A DNA stretch of 64,000 nt from Calliopsis andreniformis (lineage: Eukaryota > Arthropoda > Insecta > Hymenoptera > Andrenidae). The notes under the pieces were generated by a model that had not been told where the DNA came from, made no database searches, and saw only the letters and a list, made by a program, of their open reading frames with translations. Positions 12,931 through 27,800 of this stretch are shown piece after piece. The DNA lies in assembly GCF_051401765.1 (NCBI RefSeq), contig NW_027480548.1, positions 1 to 64,000 on the forward strand, in the 5' to 3' direction. Position numbers and translations under genes: made by a program. Numbering within the stretch: position 1 is the first letter of the stretch; each line of letters opens with the position of its first letter.

Positions 12931-14310
12931 GAGTGTTGAGGGTTGAGTTATGAGAATTGATGTTTGTGGATAGATATTTGAAGATTGCAGATTGAGCATT
13001 GAGTATTGAAAACTGTGAATTGATGATATTCTATTGAGGATTGAGAATTGACAACTGATTGTTGAGGACTGAGGGCTGAAGATTGAGGATTCAGGATTGG
13101 GAATTCAGAATTGATGATTGAGGACTGAGGACTGAGGGTTGAAGATAGAGTATTGAGGATTGAAGATTGAGGATTAAGGATTGAGGATTGGGGATTGAGG
13201 ATCTAGGACTGAAAATTGATTATTGAGGGTTGAAGATTGGGGATTGAGGATTGAGGATTGAGAATTGAGAATTAAGGATAAGGACTGAGGGTTGAGGGTT
13301 GAGGTTTGAGGAATGAGGATTGAGGATTGAGGATTGAAGATTGAGGATTGGGTATTGAGGATTGAACATTGAGGATTGAGGATTGAGGATCGAGGATTGA
13401 GGATTGAGGATTGAAGATTGAATATTGATGATTGTAGATTGAGGATTGAGGATTGAGTGTTGTGGATTGAGGACGAGGACTGAGGGATGAGTATTGATGT
13501 TTGAGGTCTGAGGATTGAGGATTGAGGATTGAGATTTGAGGATTGATGATTGAGGATTGAAGATTGAGGATTGGGTATTGAGGATTGAAGAATGAGGACT
13601 GAGGATTTAGGATTGAGGATTGAGAATTGAAGATTGAGTATTGAGGACTGAAGATTGAGGATTGAGTATTGAGGATTGAGGATTGAGGATTGAGGATTGA
13701 GGATTGAGGATTGAGGATTGATGATTGAAGGTTGAGGATTGAGGATTGATGATTAAAGATTGAGTATTGAGGATTGAAGATTGAGGATTGATGATTGAGG
13801 ATTGAGGATTGAGGATTGAGGATTGAGGATTGAGGATTGTGGATTGAGTATTGAAGATTGAGGATTGATGCCTGAGGATTGAGGATTGAGGATTGAGGAT
13901 TGAGTATTGAGGACTGAGGATTGAAGATTGAGGATTGAGGATTGAGGATTAAAGATTGAGTATTGAGGACTGAAGGTTGAGGATTGAGGATTGAACATTG
14001 AGGACTGAGTGTTGAGGGTTGAGTGATGAGAATTGGTTTGTGGATAGAGATTTGAAGATTCCAGATTGAGTATTGTGTATAGAAAACTGTGAATTGAGGA
14101 TATTCTATTGAGGATTTAGGATTGTCACCTGATTGTTGAGGACTGAGGGCTGAAGATTGAGGATTCAGGATTGAGGAATCAGGTTTCAGGTTTGCGTACT
14201 GAGGATTGAGGATTGATGATTGAGGATTGAGGATTGAGGATTGAGGATCGAGGAATGAAGACTGAGGATTGGGTATTGCGGATTGAACATTGAGGATTGA
14301 GGATTGAGGA
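12931..14310 (+). repeat. Irregular array with two variant blocks
   Basis: Variant block cores are at 13,009 and 14,093. A landmark AAGATTGAATATTGATGATTG near 13,414 relates this to the 5.3 and 8.6 kb stretches. The longest stop-free minus frame of the window (546 codons, 13,272-14,912) begins here, and it is purely the S-I-L-N-P-Q-S repeat. Confidence 0.8.
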
Positions 14311-16817
14311 TTGAGGATTGAGGACTGAAGATTGAATATTGATGATTGAAGATTGAGGATTGAGGAATGATGGTTGTGGATTGAGGACGAGGACTGGTGG
14401 TTGAGTATTGCTGTTTGAGGTCTGAGGATTGAGGATTGAGGATTGAGAATTGAGGATTGAGGATTGAGGATTGAGGATTGAAGATTGAGAATTGGGTGTT
14501 GAGGATTGAAGAATGAGGATTGAGGATTGAGGATTGAGGATTGAGGATTGAAGACTGAGTATTGAGGATTGAGTATTGAGTATTGAAGGTCTAGTGTTGA
14601 CGATTGAGGATTGAGGATTGAGGATTGAGGATTGAGGATTGAGGATTGAAGATTGAGGATTGGGTATTGCGGAATGAACATTGAGGATTGAGGATTGAGG
14701 ATTGAGGATTGAGAATTGAGGATTGAGGATTGAGGATCGAAGATTGAGGATTGGGTGTTGAGGATTGAAGAATGAGGATTGAGGATTGAGGATTGAGGGT
14801 TGAGTGTTGAAGATTGAGTATTGAGGATTGAAGATTGAGGATTGCGGATTGATGATTGAGGATTGAGGATTGAGGATTGAAGATTGAGGATTGGGTATTG
14901 CGGAATGAACATTGAGGATTGAGGATTGGGGATGTAGGATTGAGGATTGAGGACTGAAGATTAAATATTGATGATTGAAGATTGAGGATTGAGGATTGAT
15001 GGTTGTGGATTGAGGACGAGGACTGAGGGTTCAGTATTGCTGTTTGAAGTCTGAGGATTGAGGGTTGAGGATTGAGAATTGAGGAATGAGGATTGATGAT
15101 TGAAGACTGAGGATTGGGTATTGAGGATTGAAGAATGAGGATTGAGGATTGAGGGTTGAGGATTGAGGATTGAGGATTGAAGGTTCAGTATTGAGGATTG
15201 AAGATTGAGAATTGAGGATTGAGAATTGAACATTGAGGACTGAGTGTTGAGGGTTGAGTGATGAGTATTGATGTTTGTGGATAGAGATTTGAAGATTGCA
15301 GATTGAGTATTGAGTATTGAAAACTGTGAATTGAGTATCTTCTATTGAGGATTGGGGATTGACAACTGATTGTTGAGGACTTAGGGCTGAAGATTGAGGG
15401 TTCCGGATTGAGGATTCAGAATTGAAATTTGAGGACTGAGCATTGAGGTTTGAAGATTGAGTATTGAGGATTGAAGATTGAGAATTGAGGATTGAGGATT
15501 GAGGATTGAGGATGAGAACTGAGGGTTGAGGAGAGAGGTTTGAGGACTGAGGACTGACGATTGAGGATTGAGAATTGAGGATTGAGGATTGAGGGTTGAA
15601 GATTGAGGATTGGGTATTGAGGATTGAAGAATGAGGATTGAGGATTGAGGATTGAGGATTGAGGATTGAAGATTGAGTATTGAAGATTGAAGATTGGCGA
15701 TCGAGGATTGAGAATTGAGGATTGAGTATTGAGGATTGAGCATTGAAGATTGAGTATTGAGGATTGAAGGTTGAGGATTGTGGATTGAGGATTGAGGATT
15801 GAGGATTGAATATTGAGGATTGGGGACTGAGTGTTGAGGGTTGAATGATGAGAATTGATGTTTGTGGATAGAGGTTTGAAGATTGCAGATTGAGTATTGA
15901 GTATTGAAAACTGTGAATTGATAATATTCTATTGAAGATTGAGGGTTGACAACTGATTGTTGAGGACTGAGGGCTGAAGCTTGAGGATTCAGGATTGAGG
16001 ATTCAGGATTGAGGTTTGAGGAGAGATGACTGAGGATTGAGGATTGAGGATTGAGAATTGAGGATTGAGGATTGAGGATTGAAGATTGAGGATTGGCTGT
16101 TGAGGATTGAAGAATGAGGATTGAAGAATGAGGATTGGGGATTGAGTACTGAGGATTGAGGATTGAATATTGAGTATTGAGGATTGAATATTGAGGATTG
16201 AGGATTGAGGATAGAGGATTGAGGATTGAAGATTGAGTATTGAGGATTGAAGATTGAGGATTGAGGAGTGAGGATTGAGGATTGAGGATTGAGGATGGAG
16301 GATTGAAGATTGAGTGTTGTGGATTGAGAACGAGGACTGAGGGTTGAGTATTGATGTTTGAGGTCTGAGCATTGAGGACTGAGGATTGAGAATTGAGGAT
16401 TGATGATTGAGGATTGAAGATTGAGGATTGGGTATTGAGGATTGAAGAATGAGTGTTGAGTGCTGAGGATTGAGGATTGAGGATTGAAGACTGAGTGTTG
16501 AGTGTTGAGTGATGAGAATTGATGTTTGTGGATTGAGATTTGAAGATTGAAGAATGGGGATTGAGTATTGAAAACTGTGAATTGAGGATATTCTATTGAG
16601 GATTGAGGATTGACAACTGATTGTTGAGGACTGAGGGCTGAAGATTGTGGATTCAGGATTGAGGATTCAGGATTGAGGTTTGAGGACTGAGGATTGAGGG
16701 TTGAGGATTGGGGATTGAGGATTGAGGATTGAGGATTGAAGATTGAGGATTGGGTATTGGGGATTGAACATTGAGGATTGAACATTGAGGATTGAGGATT
16801 GAGTATTGAAGATTGAG
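14311..16817 (+). repeat. Segment related to the 1,978-base tandem unit
   Basis: This stretch carries GGACTGAAGATTGAATATT at about 14,323 and block cores at 15,320, 15,907 and 16,571 (spacings 587 and 664). The same spacings occur at 31,680, 32,267 and 32,931, and 587 also at 29,702 and 30,289. From about 15,100 on, the offset to the downstream copy is a constant 14,382 bases. Before that it is about 14,582, so the downstream copies lack about 200 bases present here near 14,860-15,090. Which copy is ancestral cannot be told from this window alone. Confidence 0.85.
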
Positions 16818-18378
16818 GATCGAGGATTGAGTGTTGTGGATTGAGGACGATGACTGAGGGTTGAGTATTGATGTTTGAGGTCTGAGGATTGAGGATTGAG
16901 GATTGAGAATTGAGGATTGAGGATTGAGGATTGAGGATTGGGGATTGAGGATTGAGGATTGAGGATTGAGGATTGAAGATTGAGGATTGAGGATTGATGA
17001 TTAAAGATTGAGTATTGAGGATTGAAGATTGAGGATTGATGATTGAGGATTGAGGACTGAGGATTGAGGATTGAGGATTGAGGATTGAGGATTGAGTATT
17101 GAAGATTGAGAATTGATGATTGAGGATTGAGGATTGAGGATTGAGGATTGAGTATTGAGTACTGAGGATTGAAGATTGGGAATTGAGGATTGAGGATTGA
17201 ACATTCAGGGCTGAGTGTTGAGGGTTGAGTGATGAGAATTGATGTTTGTGGATAGAGATTTGAAGATTCCAGATTGAGTATTGTGTATTGAAAACTGTGA
17301 ATTGAGGATATTCTTTTGAGGATTGAGGATTGTCACCTGATTGTTGAGGACTGAGGGCTGAAGATTGAGGATTCAGGATTGGGGATTCAGAATTGAGGTT
17401 TGAGGACTGAGGATTGAGGATTGAGGATTGAAGGTTGAGTATTGTTGATTGAAGATTGAGGATTGAGGATTGAGGACTGAGGTTTGAGGATTGAGGTTTG
17501 AGGAATGAGGATTGAGGATTGAGGATTGAGGATTGAGGATTGAGGATTGAGTATTGAAGGTTGAGGATTGATGACTGAGGATTGAGGATTGCGGATTGAC
17601 GATTGAGGATTGAGGATTGAGGGTTGAAGTTTGAGGATTGAGGGTTGAGGGTTGAGGATTGAAGATTGAATATTGAGGATTGAAGATTGAGGATTCAGAA
17701 TTGAGGTTTGAGGACTGAGGATTGAGGATTGAAGATTGAGTATTGAGGATTGAAGATTGAGGATTGAGGATTGAGAATGGAGGATTGAAGAGAGAGGACT
17801 GAGTGTTGAGGATTGAGTGTTGAGAATTGATGTTTGAGGGTTGAGATTTGATTATTGATTTTTGTGGATTGAGTATTGAACGATGAGGATTCAGGGTATT
17901 CTATTGAGTATTGAGAATTGAGGATTGATTGTTGAGTATTGAGGATTGATGGTTGAGGGTTTTGTGTTGAATATTGAGGATTGAGTATTGAGGATTGAGA
18001 ATTGAGGATTGAGGATTGAGGATTGAAGATTGAGTATTGAGAATTGAATGTAGAGGATTGAGGATTGAGGATTGAGGATTGAGGATTGAAGATTGAGGAT
18101 TGGGGATTGAGGATTGACGATTGAAGATTGAGTATTGATGATCGAGAATTGAGGATTGAGGATTGAAGATTGAGTATTGAGGATTGAAGATTGAGGATTG
18201 AGGATTGGGGATTGAAGATTGAGGACTGAGGATTGAGGATTGAGGATTGAGCATTGAGGATTGAAGATTGGGGACTGGGGATTGAGGATTGAAGATTGAG
18301 GATTAAGGATTGAGGATTGGGGATTGGAGATCTAGGATTGGAGATTGATTATTGAGGATTGAAGATTGAGGGTTGAGG
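16818..18378 (+). repeat. 5,178-offset copy 2, overlapping segment P copy 2
   Basis: The left part (to about 18,108) copies 11,640-12,930. The right part (from about 17,537) copies segment P at 3,540-4,380. The overlap shows that segment P and the 5,178-offset block share sequence, so three related copies exist in the left third of the window. The variant block core is at 17,291. No gene is present. Confidence 0.85.
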
Positions 18379-19496
18379 TTTGAGGATTGAGGATTGGGGA
18401 TTGAGGACTGAGGATTGAGGATTGACTATTGAGGATTGAGGATTGAGGATTGAAGATTGAGTATTGAGGATTGAAGATTGAGGATTGCGCATTGAAGATT
18501 GAGTATTGAGGGTTGAAGATTGAGGATTGAGGATTGAGGATTGAGAATTGACGATGAGGGCTGAGGGTTGAGGATTGAGGTTTGAGGACTGAGGACTGAG
18601 GATTGAGGATTGAGAATTGAGGACTGTAGATTGAGGATTGGGTATTGAGTATTGAACATTGAGTATTGAGGATTGAGGATCGAGGATTGAGGATTGAGGA
18701 TTGAAGATTGAATATTGATGATTGTAGATTGAGGATTGAGGATTGAGCGTTGTGGATTGAGGACGAGGACTGAGTGTTGAGTATTGATGTTTGAGGTCTG
18801 AGGATTGAGGATTGAGGATTGAGAATTGAGGATTGAGGAATGAGGATTGAAGATTAAGGATTGGGTATTGAGGATTGAAGAATGAGGACTGAGGATTTAG
18901 GATTGAGGATTGAGGATTGAAGATTGAGTATTGAGGATTGAAGATTGAGTATTGAGGATTGAAGATTGAGGACTGTGCATTGAAGATTGAGTACTGAGGA
19001 TTGAAGATTGAGAATTGAGGATTGAGCATTGAACATTGAGGACTGAGTGTTGAGGGTTGAGTGATGACAATTGATGTTTGTGGATAGAGATTTGAAGATT
19101 CCAGATTGAGTATTGTGTATTGAAAACTGTGAATTGAGGATATTCTATTGAGGATTGAGGATAGTCACCTGATTGTTGAGGACTGAGTGCTGAAGATTGA
19201 GGATTCAGGATTGGGGATTCAGAACTGAGGTTTGAGGACTGAGGATTGAGGATAGAGGATTGAAGATTGAGTATTGAGGATTGAAGATTGAGGATTGAGG
19301 ATTGAGGATTGAGGATTGAGGATGAGGGCTGAGGGTTGAGGATTGAGGATTAAGGACTGAGGATTGAGGATTGAGGATTGAGAATTGAGGATTGAGGATT
19401 GAGGATTGAAGATTGAGGATTGGGTATTGAGGATTGTAGGATGAGGTTTGAAGATTGAGTACTGAGGATTGAAGATTAAGATTCAGGATTGAGGTT
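18379..19496 (+). repeat. Irregular array before the higher-order region
   Basis: Heptamer variants with one variant block (core 19,123) preceded by GAGTGATGACAATTGATG. Landmarks resemble the 13.4 and 4.5 kb stretches loosely. There is no regular unit here. Confidence 0.75.
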
Positions 19497-22400
19497 TCAG
19501 GAGAGAGGACTGAGGATTGGGGATTGAGGTTTGAGGATTGAGGATTGAAGATTGAGGATTGGGTATTGAGGATTGAACATTGAGGATTGAGGATTGAGTA
19601 GTGAAGATTGAGGATCGAGGATTGAGGGTTGTGGATTGAGGACGAGGACTGAGGGTTGAGTATTGATGTTTGAGGTCTGAGGATTGAGGATTGAGGATTG
19701 AGAATTGAGGATTGAGGATTGAGGATTGAAGATTGAGGATTGGGTGTTGAGGATTGAAGAATGAGGATTGAGGATTGAGGATAGAGTGTTGAGGGTTGAA
19801 GATTGAGTTTTGAGGATTGAAGAGTGAAGATTGAGGATTGAGGATTGAGGATTAAGGATTGAGGATTGAAGATTGAGGATTGGGTATTGCGGATTGAACA
19901 TTGAGGATTGAGGATTGAGGATTGAGGATTGAGGATCGAGGACTGAAGATTCAATATTGATGATTGAAGATTGAGGATTGAGGATTGAGGTTTGAGGATT
20001 GAGGGTTGAGGGTTGAAGATTGAGGATTGGGTATTGAGGATTGAAGAATGAGGATTGAGGATTGAGGATTGAAGACTGAGGACCGGGTATTGATGATTGA
20101 ACATTGAGGATTGAGGATTGAGGATTGAGGATTGAGGATTGAGGAGTGAGGATTGAGGATTGAGGATTGAGGATTGAAGATTGAGTATTGAGGATTGAAG
20201 CCTGACGATTGAGGATCGAGGATTGACGATTGAGAATAGAGTATTGAGGATTGAGGATTGAAGATTGAGGATTGGGTATTGAGGATTGAAGAATGAGGAT
20301 TGAGGATTGAGGATTGAAGACTGAGGACCGGGTATTGATGATTGAACATTGAGGATTGAGGATTGAGGATTGAGGATTGAGGATTGAGGATTGAAGGTTG
20401 AATATTGATGAATGAAGATTGAGGATTGAGGGTTGAAGGTCGTGGATTGAGGACGAGGACTGAGGATTGAGTATTGATACTTGAGGCCTGAGGATTGAGG
20501 ATTGAGGATTGCGAATTGAGGATTGAGGATTTAAGATTGAGGATTGGGTATTGAGGATTGAAGATTGAGCATTGAGGATTGAGGACAGAGGATTGAGGAT
20601 TGAAGATTGAGTATTGAGGATTGAAGATTGACGATTGAGGATTGAGGATTGAGGATTGAGGATAGAGGATTGAGGATTGAGGATTGAAGATTGAGTATTG
20701 AGGATTGAAGATTGAGGATTGAGGATTGAGGATTCAGGATTGAGGATTGAAGATTGAGTACTGAAGATTGAAGTTTGAGGATTGAGGATTGAGAATTGAG
20801 GATTGAGGATTGAGGATTGAGGATTTAAGATTGAGGATTGGGTATTGAGGATTGAAGATTGAGCATTGAGGATTGTGGACAGAGGATTGAGGTTTGAAGA
20901 TTGAGTATTGAGGATTGAAGATTGACGATTGAGGATTGAGGATAGAGGATTGAGGATTGAGGATTGAAGATTGAGTATTGAGGATTGAAGATTGAGGATT
21001 GAGGATTGAGGATTCAGGATTGAGGATTGAAGATTGAGTACTGAAGATTGAAGATTGAGGATTGAGGATTGAGGATTGAGGATTGAGGATTGAGGATTGA
21101 GGATTGAAGATTGAGTATTGCGGATTGAAGATTGAGGATTGAGGATTGAGGATTGAGGATTGAGGATTGAAGATTGAGTACTGAGGATTGAAGATTAAGA
21201 TTGAGGATTGAGGATTGAGGACTGAGGATTGAGGATTGAGGATTGAAGGTTCAGTATTGAGGATTGAAGATTGAGAATTGAGGATTGAGAGTTGAACATT
21301 GAGGACTGAGTGTTGAGGGTTGAGTGATGAGAATTGATGTTTGTGGATGGAGATTTGAAGATTGCAGATTGAGTATGGAGTATTGAAAACTGTGAATTGA
21401 GTATATTCTATTGAGGATTGAGGATTGACAACTGATTGTTGAGGACTGAGGGCTGAAGGTTGAGGGTTCCGGATTGAGGATTCAGAATTGAAATTTGAGG
21501 ACTGAGCATTGAGGATTGAAGATTGAGTATTGAGGATTGAAGATTGAGAATTGAGGATTGAGGATTGAGGATTGAGGATGAGGGCTCAGGGTTGAGGATT
21601 GAGGTTTGAGGACCGAGGACTGAGGATTGAGGATTGAGAATTGAGGATTGAGGATTGAGGGTTGAAGACTGAGGATTGGGTATTGAGGATTGAAGAATGA
21701 GGATTGAGGATTGAGGATTGAGTATTGAGGATTGAAGATTGACGATCGAGTATTGAGAATTGAGGATTGAGTATTGAGGATTGAGGATTGAAGGTTGAGT
21801 ATTGAGGATTGAAGGTTGAGGATTGTGGATTGAGGATTGAGGATTGAGGATTGAAAATTGAGGATTGGGGACTGAATGTTGAGGGTTGAATGATGAGAAT
21901 TGATGATTGTGGATAGAGATTTGAAGATTGCAGGTTGAGTATTGAGTATTGAAAACTGTGAAATCATGGTATTCTATTGAGGATTGAGGATGGACCACTG
22001 ACTGTTGAGGACTGAGGGCTGAAGATTGAGGATTCAGGATTGAGGATTCAGGATTGAGGTTTGAGGACTGAGGATTGAGGATTGAGGGTTGAGGATTGAG
22101 GATTGAGGATTGAGGATTGAGGATTGAAGATTGACGATCGAGTATTGAGAATTGAGGATTGAGTATTGAGGACTGAGGATTGAAGATTGAGTATTGAGGA
22201 TTGAAGGTTGAGGATTGTGGATTGAGGATTGAGGATTGAGGATTGAAAATTGAGGGTTGGGGACTGAATGTTGAGGGTTGAATGATGAGAATTGATGTTT
22301 GTGTATAGAGATTTGAAGACTGCAGGTTGAGTATTGAGTATTGAAAACTGTGAAATCATGGTATTCTATTGAGGATTGAGGATGGACCACTGACTGTTGA

Positions 22401-24834
22401 GGACTGAGGGCTGAAGATTGAGGATTCAGGGTTGAGGATTCAGGATTGAGGTTTGAGGACTGAGGATTGAGGATTGAGGATTGAGGATTGAGGATTGAGG
22501 ATTGAGGATTGAAGACTGAGGATCGGGTATTGATGATTGAACATTGAGGATTGAGGATTGAGGATTGAGGATTGAGGATTGAGGATTGAGGATTGAAGGT
22601 TGAATATTGATGAAAGAAGATTGAGGATTGAGGGTTGAAGGTCGTGGATTGAGGACGAGGACTGAGGGTTGAGTATTGATACTTGAGGCCTGAGGATTGA
22701 GGATTGAGGATTGCGAATTGAGGATTGAGGATTTAAGATTGAGGATTGGGTATTGAGGATTGAAGATTGAGCATTGAGGATAGAGGACAGAGGATTGAGG
22801 ATTGAAGATTGAGTATTGAGGATTGAAGATTGACGATTGAGGATTGAGGATTGAGGATTGAGGATAGAGGATTGAGGATTGAGGATTGAAGATTGAGTAT
22901 TGAGGATTGAAGATTGAGGATTGAGGATTGAGGATTCAGGATTGAGGATTGAAGATTGAGTACTGAAGATTGAAGATTGAGGATTGAGGATTGAGGATTG
23001 AGGATTGAGGATTGAAGATTGACGATTGAGGATTGAGGCTTGAGGATTGAGGATAGAGGATTGAGGATTGAGGATTGAAGATTGAGTATTGAGGATTGAA
23101 GATTGAGGATTGAGGATTGAGGATTCAGGATTGAGGATTGAAGATTGAGTACTGAAGATTGAAGATTGTGGATTGAGGATTGAGGATTGAGGATTGAGGA
23201 TTGAGGATTGAGGATTGAAGATTGAGTATTGGGGATTGAAGATTGAGGATTGAGGATTGAGGATTGAGGATTGAGTATTGAGGATTGAGGATTGAGGATC
23301 GAGTAATGAAGACTGAGGATTGGGTATTGAGGATCGAACATTGAGGATTGAGGATTGAGGATTGAGGATGGAGGATTGAAGATTGAGTGTTGTGGATTGA
23401 GAACGAGGACTGAGGGTTGAGTATTGATGTTTGAGGTCTGAGCATTGAGGACTGAGGATTGAGAATTGAGGATTGATGATTGAGGATTGAAGATTGAGGA
23501 TTGGGTATTGAGGATTGAAGAATGAGTATTGAGTGTTGAGGATTGAGGATTGAGGATTCAAGACTGAGTGTTGAGTGTTGAGTGATGAGAATTGATGTTT
23601 GTGGATTGAGATTTGAAGATTGAAGAATGGGGATTGAGTATTGAAAACTGTGAATTGAGGATATTCTATTGAGGATTGAGGATTGACAACTGATTGTTGA
23701 GGACTGAGGGCTGAAGATTGAGGATTCAGGATTGAGGATTCAGGATTGAGGATTCAGGATTGAGGTTTGAGGACTGAGGATTGAGGGTTGAGGATTGGGG
23801 ATTGAGGATTGAGGATTGAGGATTGGGTATTGAGGATTGAACATTGAGGATTGAGGATTGAGTATTGAAGATTGAGGATCGAGGATTGAGTGTTGTGGAT
23901 TGAGGACGATGACTGAGGGTTGAGTATTGATGTTTGAGGTCTGAGGATTGAGGATTGAGGATTGAGAATTGAGGATTGAGGATTGAGGATTGAAGATTCA
24001 GGATTGGGTGTTGAGGATTGAAGAATGAGGATTGAGGATTGAGGATTGAGGGTTGAGGGTTGAAGATTGAGTATTGAGGATTGAAGATTGAGGATTGAGG
24101 ATTGATGATTGAGGATTGAGGATTGAGGATTGAAGATTGAGGATTGGGTATTGCTCAATGAACATTGAGGATTGAGGATTGAGGATTTAGGATTGAGGAT
24201 TGAGGACTGAAGATTAAATATCGATGATTGAAGACTGAGGATTGAGGATTGATGGTTGTGGATTGAGGACGAGGACTGAGGGTTCAGTATTGCTGTTTGA
24301 AGACTGAGGATTGAGTTTTGAGGATTGAGAATTGAGGATTGAGGATTGAGGATTGAGGATTGAGTATTGTGGATTGAGAATTGAGGGTTGATTATGGAAG
24401 ATTGAGTATTGAGGATTGAAGATTGAGGATTGAGGATTGAGGATTGAGGATTGGGGATTGAGGATTGAGGGTTGAGGATTGAAGATTGAGGATTGGGTAT
24501 TGCGGATTGAACATTGGGGATTGAGGATTGAGTATTGGGGATTGAGGATTGACGATTGAGGATTGAGTATTGTGGATTGAGAATTGAGGGTTGATTATGG
24601 AAGATTGAGTATTGAGGATTGAAGATTGAGGATTGAGGATTGAGGATTGAGGATTGAGGATGAGGGCTGAGGGTTGAGGGTTGAGGTTTGAGGACTGAGG
24701 ACTGAGGATTGACGATTGAGAATTGAGGATTGAGGATTGAGGATTGAAGATTGAGGATTGGGTATTGAGGATTGTAGGATGAGGTTTGAAGATTGAGTAC
24801 TGAGGATTGAAGATTAAGATTCAGGATTGAGGTT
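19497..24834 (+). repeat. Long higher-order unit (5,338 bases between landmarks)
   Basis: This unit is bounded by TTTCAGGAGAGAGG landmarks at about 19,497 and 24,835. Variant block cores lie at 21,386, 21,952, 22,344 and 23,644 (spacings 566, 392, 1,300). The 566 spacing is the same as in the later array. From about 19,950 to 23,365 the sequence recurs downstream at offsets of 5,449, then 5,470, then 5,533, each step being a multiple of 7 (21 and 63 bases). Those steps correspond to added runs of three and nine heptamers in the second copy, near 26,461 and 28,341. Confidence 0.85.
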
Positions 24835-27800
24835 TCAGGAGAGAGGACTGAGGATTGGGGATTGAGGATTGAGGATTGAGGATTGAAGATTGAGGATTGG
24901 GTATTGAGGATTGAACATTGAGGATTGAGGATTGAGTAGTGAAGATTGAGGATCGAGGATTGAGGGTTGTGGATTGAGGACGAGGACTGAGGGTTGAGTA
25001 TTGATGTTTGAGGTCTGAGGATTCAGGATTGAGGATTGAGAATTGAGGATTGAGGATTGAGGATTGAAGATTGAGGATTGGGTGTTGAGGATTGAAGAAT
25101 GAGGATTGAGGATTGAGGATAGAGTGTTGAGGGTTGAAGATTGAGTTTTGAGGATTGAAGATTGAAGATTGAGGATTGAGGATTGAGGATTAAGGATTGA
25201 GGATTGAAGATTGAGGATTGGGTATTGCGGATTGAACATTGAGGATTGAGGATTGAGGATTGAGGATTGAGGATCGAGGACTGAAGATTCAATATTGATG
25301 ATTGAAGATTGAGGATTGAGGATTGAGGATTGAGGATTGAGGATTGAAGATTGAGTATTGAGGATTGAAGCCTGACGATTGAGGATTGAGGATTGACGAT
25401 TGAGAATAGAGGATTGAGGATTGAGGATTGAAGATTGAGGATTGGGTATTGAGGATTGAAGAATGAGGATTGAGGATTGAGGATTGAGGATTGAGGATTG
25501 AAGATTGAGTATTGTGGATTGAAGATTAAGATTGAGGTTTGAGGATTGAGGGTTGAGGGTTGAAGATTGAGTTTTGAGGATTGAAGATTGAGGAGTGAGG
25601 ATTGAGGATTGAGGATTGAGGATTGAAGATTGAGTATTGAGGATTGAAGCCTGACGATTGAGGATCGAGGATTGACGATTGAGAATAGAGTATTGAGGAT
25701 TGAGGATTGAAGATTGAGGATTGGGTATTGAGGATTGAAGAATGAGGATTGAGGATTGAGGATTGAAGACTGAGGACCGGGTATTGATGATTGAACATTG
25801 AGGATTGAGGATTGAGGATTGAGGATTGAGGATTGAGGATTGAAGGTTGAATATTGATGAATGAAGATTGAGGATTGAGGGTTGAAGGTCGTGGATTGAG
25901 GACGAGGACTGAGGGTTGAGTATTGATACTTGAGGCCTGAGGATTGAGGATTGAGGATTGCGAATTGAGGATTGAGGATTTAAGATTGAGGATTGGGTAT
26001 TGAGGATTGAAGATTGAGCATTGAGGATTGAGGACAGAGGATTGAGGATTGAAGATTGAGTATTGAGGATTGAAGATTGACGATTGAGGATTGAGGATTG
26101 AGGATTGAGGATAGAGGATTGAGGATTGAGGATTGAAGATTGAGTATTGAGGATTGAAGATTGAGGATTGAGGATTGAGGATTCAGGATTGAGGATTGAA
26201 GATTGAGTACTGAAGATTGAAGATTGAGGATTGAGGATTGAGAATTGAGGATTGAGGATTGAGGATTGAGGATTTAAGATTGAGGATTGGGTATTGAGGA
26301 TTGAAGATTGAGCATTGAGGATTGTGGACAGAGGATTGAGGTTTGAAGATTGAGTATTGAGGATTGAAGATTGACGATTGAGGATTGAGGATAGAGGATT
26401 GAGGATTGAGGATTGAAGATTGAGTATTGAGGATTGAAGATTGAGGATTGAGGATTGAAGATTGAGGATTGAGGATTGAGGATTCAGGATTGAGGATTGA
26501 AGATTGAGTACTGAAGATTGAAGATTGAGGATTGAGGATTGAGGATTGAGGATTGAGGATTGAGGATTGAGGATTGAAGATTGAGTATTGCGGATTGAAG
26601 ATTGAGGATTGAGGATTGAGGATTGAGGATTGAGGATTGAAGATTGAGTACTGAGGATTGAAGATTAAGATTGAGGATTGAGGATTGAGGACTGAGGATT
26701 GAGGATTGAGGATTGAAGGTTCAGTATTGAGGATTGAAGATTGAGAATTGAGGATTGAGAGTTGAACATTGAGGACTGAGTGTTGAGGGTTGAGTGATGA
26801 GAATTGATGTTTGTGGATGGAGATTTGAAGATTGCAGATTGAGTATGGAGTATTGAAAACTGTGAATTGAGTATATTCTATTGAGGATTGAGGATTGACA
26901 ACTGATTGTTGAGGACTGAGGGCTGAAGGTTGAGGGTTCCGGATTGAGGATTCAGAATTGAAATTTGAGGACTGAGCATTGAGGATTGAAGATTGAGTAT
27001 TGAGGATTGAAGATTGAGGATTGAGGATTGAGGATTGAGGATTGAGGATGAGGGCTGAGGGTTGAGGATTGAGGTTTGAGGACCGAGGACTGAGGATTGA
27101 GGATTGAGAATTGAGGATTGAGGATTGAGGGTTGAAGACTGAGGATTGGGTATTGAGGATTGAAGAATGAGGATTGAGGATTGAGGATTGAGTATTGAGG
27201 ATTGAAGATTGACGATCGAGTATTGAGAATTGAGGATTGAGTATTGAGGATTGAGGATTGAAGGTTGAGTATTGAGGATTGAAGGTTGAGGATTGTGGAT
27301 TGAGGATTGAGGATTGAGGATTGAAAATTGAGGATTGGGGACTGAATGTTGAGGGTTGAATGATGAGAATTGATGATTGTGGATAGAGATTTGAAGATTG
27401 CAGGTTGAGTATTGAGTATTGAAAACTGTGAAATCATGGTATTCTATTGAGGATTGAGGATGGACCACTGACTGTTGAGGACTGAGGGCTGAAGATTGAG
27501 GATTCAGGATTGAGGATTCAGGATTGAGGTTTGAGGACTGAGGATTGAGGATTGAGGGTTGAGGATTGAGGATTGAGGATTGAGGATTGAGGATTGAAGA
27601 TTGACGATCGAGTATTGAGAATTGAGGATTGAGTATTGAGGACTGAGGATTGAAGATTGAGTATTGAGGATTGAAGGTTGAGGATTGTGGATTGAGGATT
27701 GAGGATTGAGGATTGAAAATTGAGGGTTGGGGACTGAATGTTGAGGGTTGAATGATGAGAATTGATGTTTGTGGATAGAGATTTGAAGACTGCAGGTTGA

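Noticed and set aside
13272..14912. Longest open frame, 546 codons, minus strand
   Set aside because: It is only permutations of S-I-L-N-P-Q-S. The other minus frames over the same bases give the same peptide, and its limits are set by chance variants (TCA, CTA and TTA on the + strand make stops). There is no domain, signal peptide or recognisable start context.
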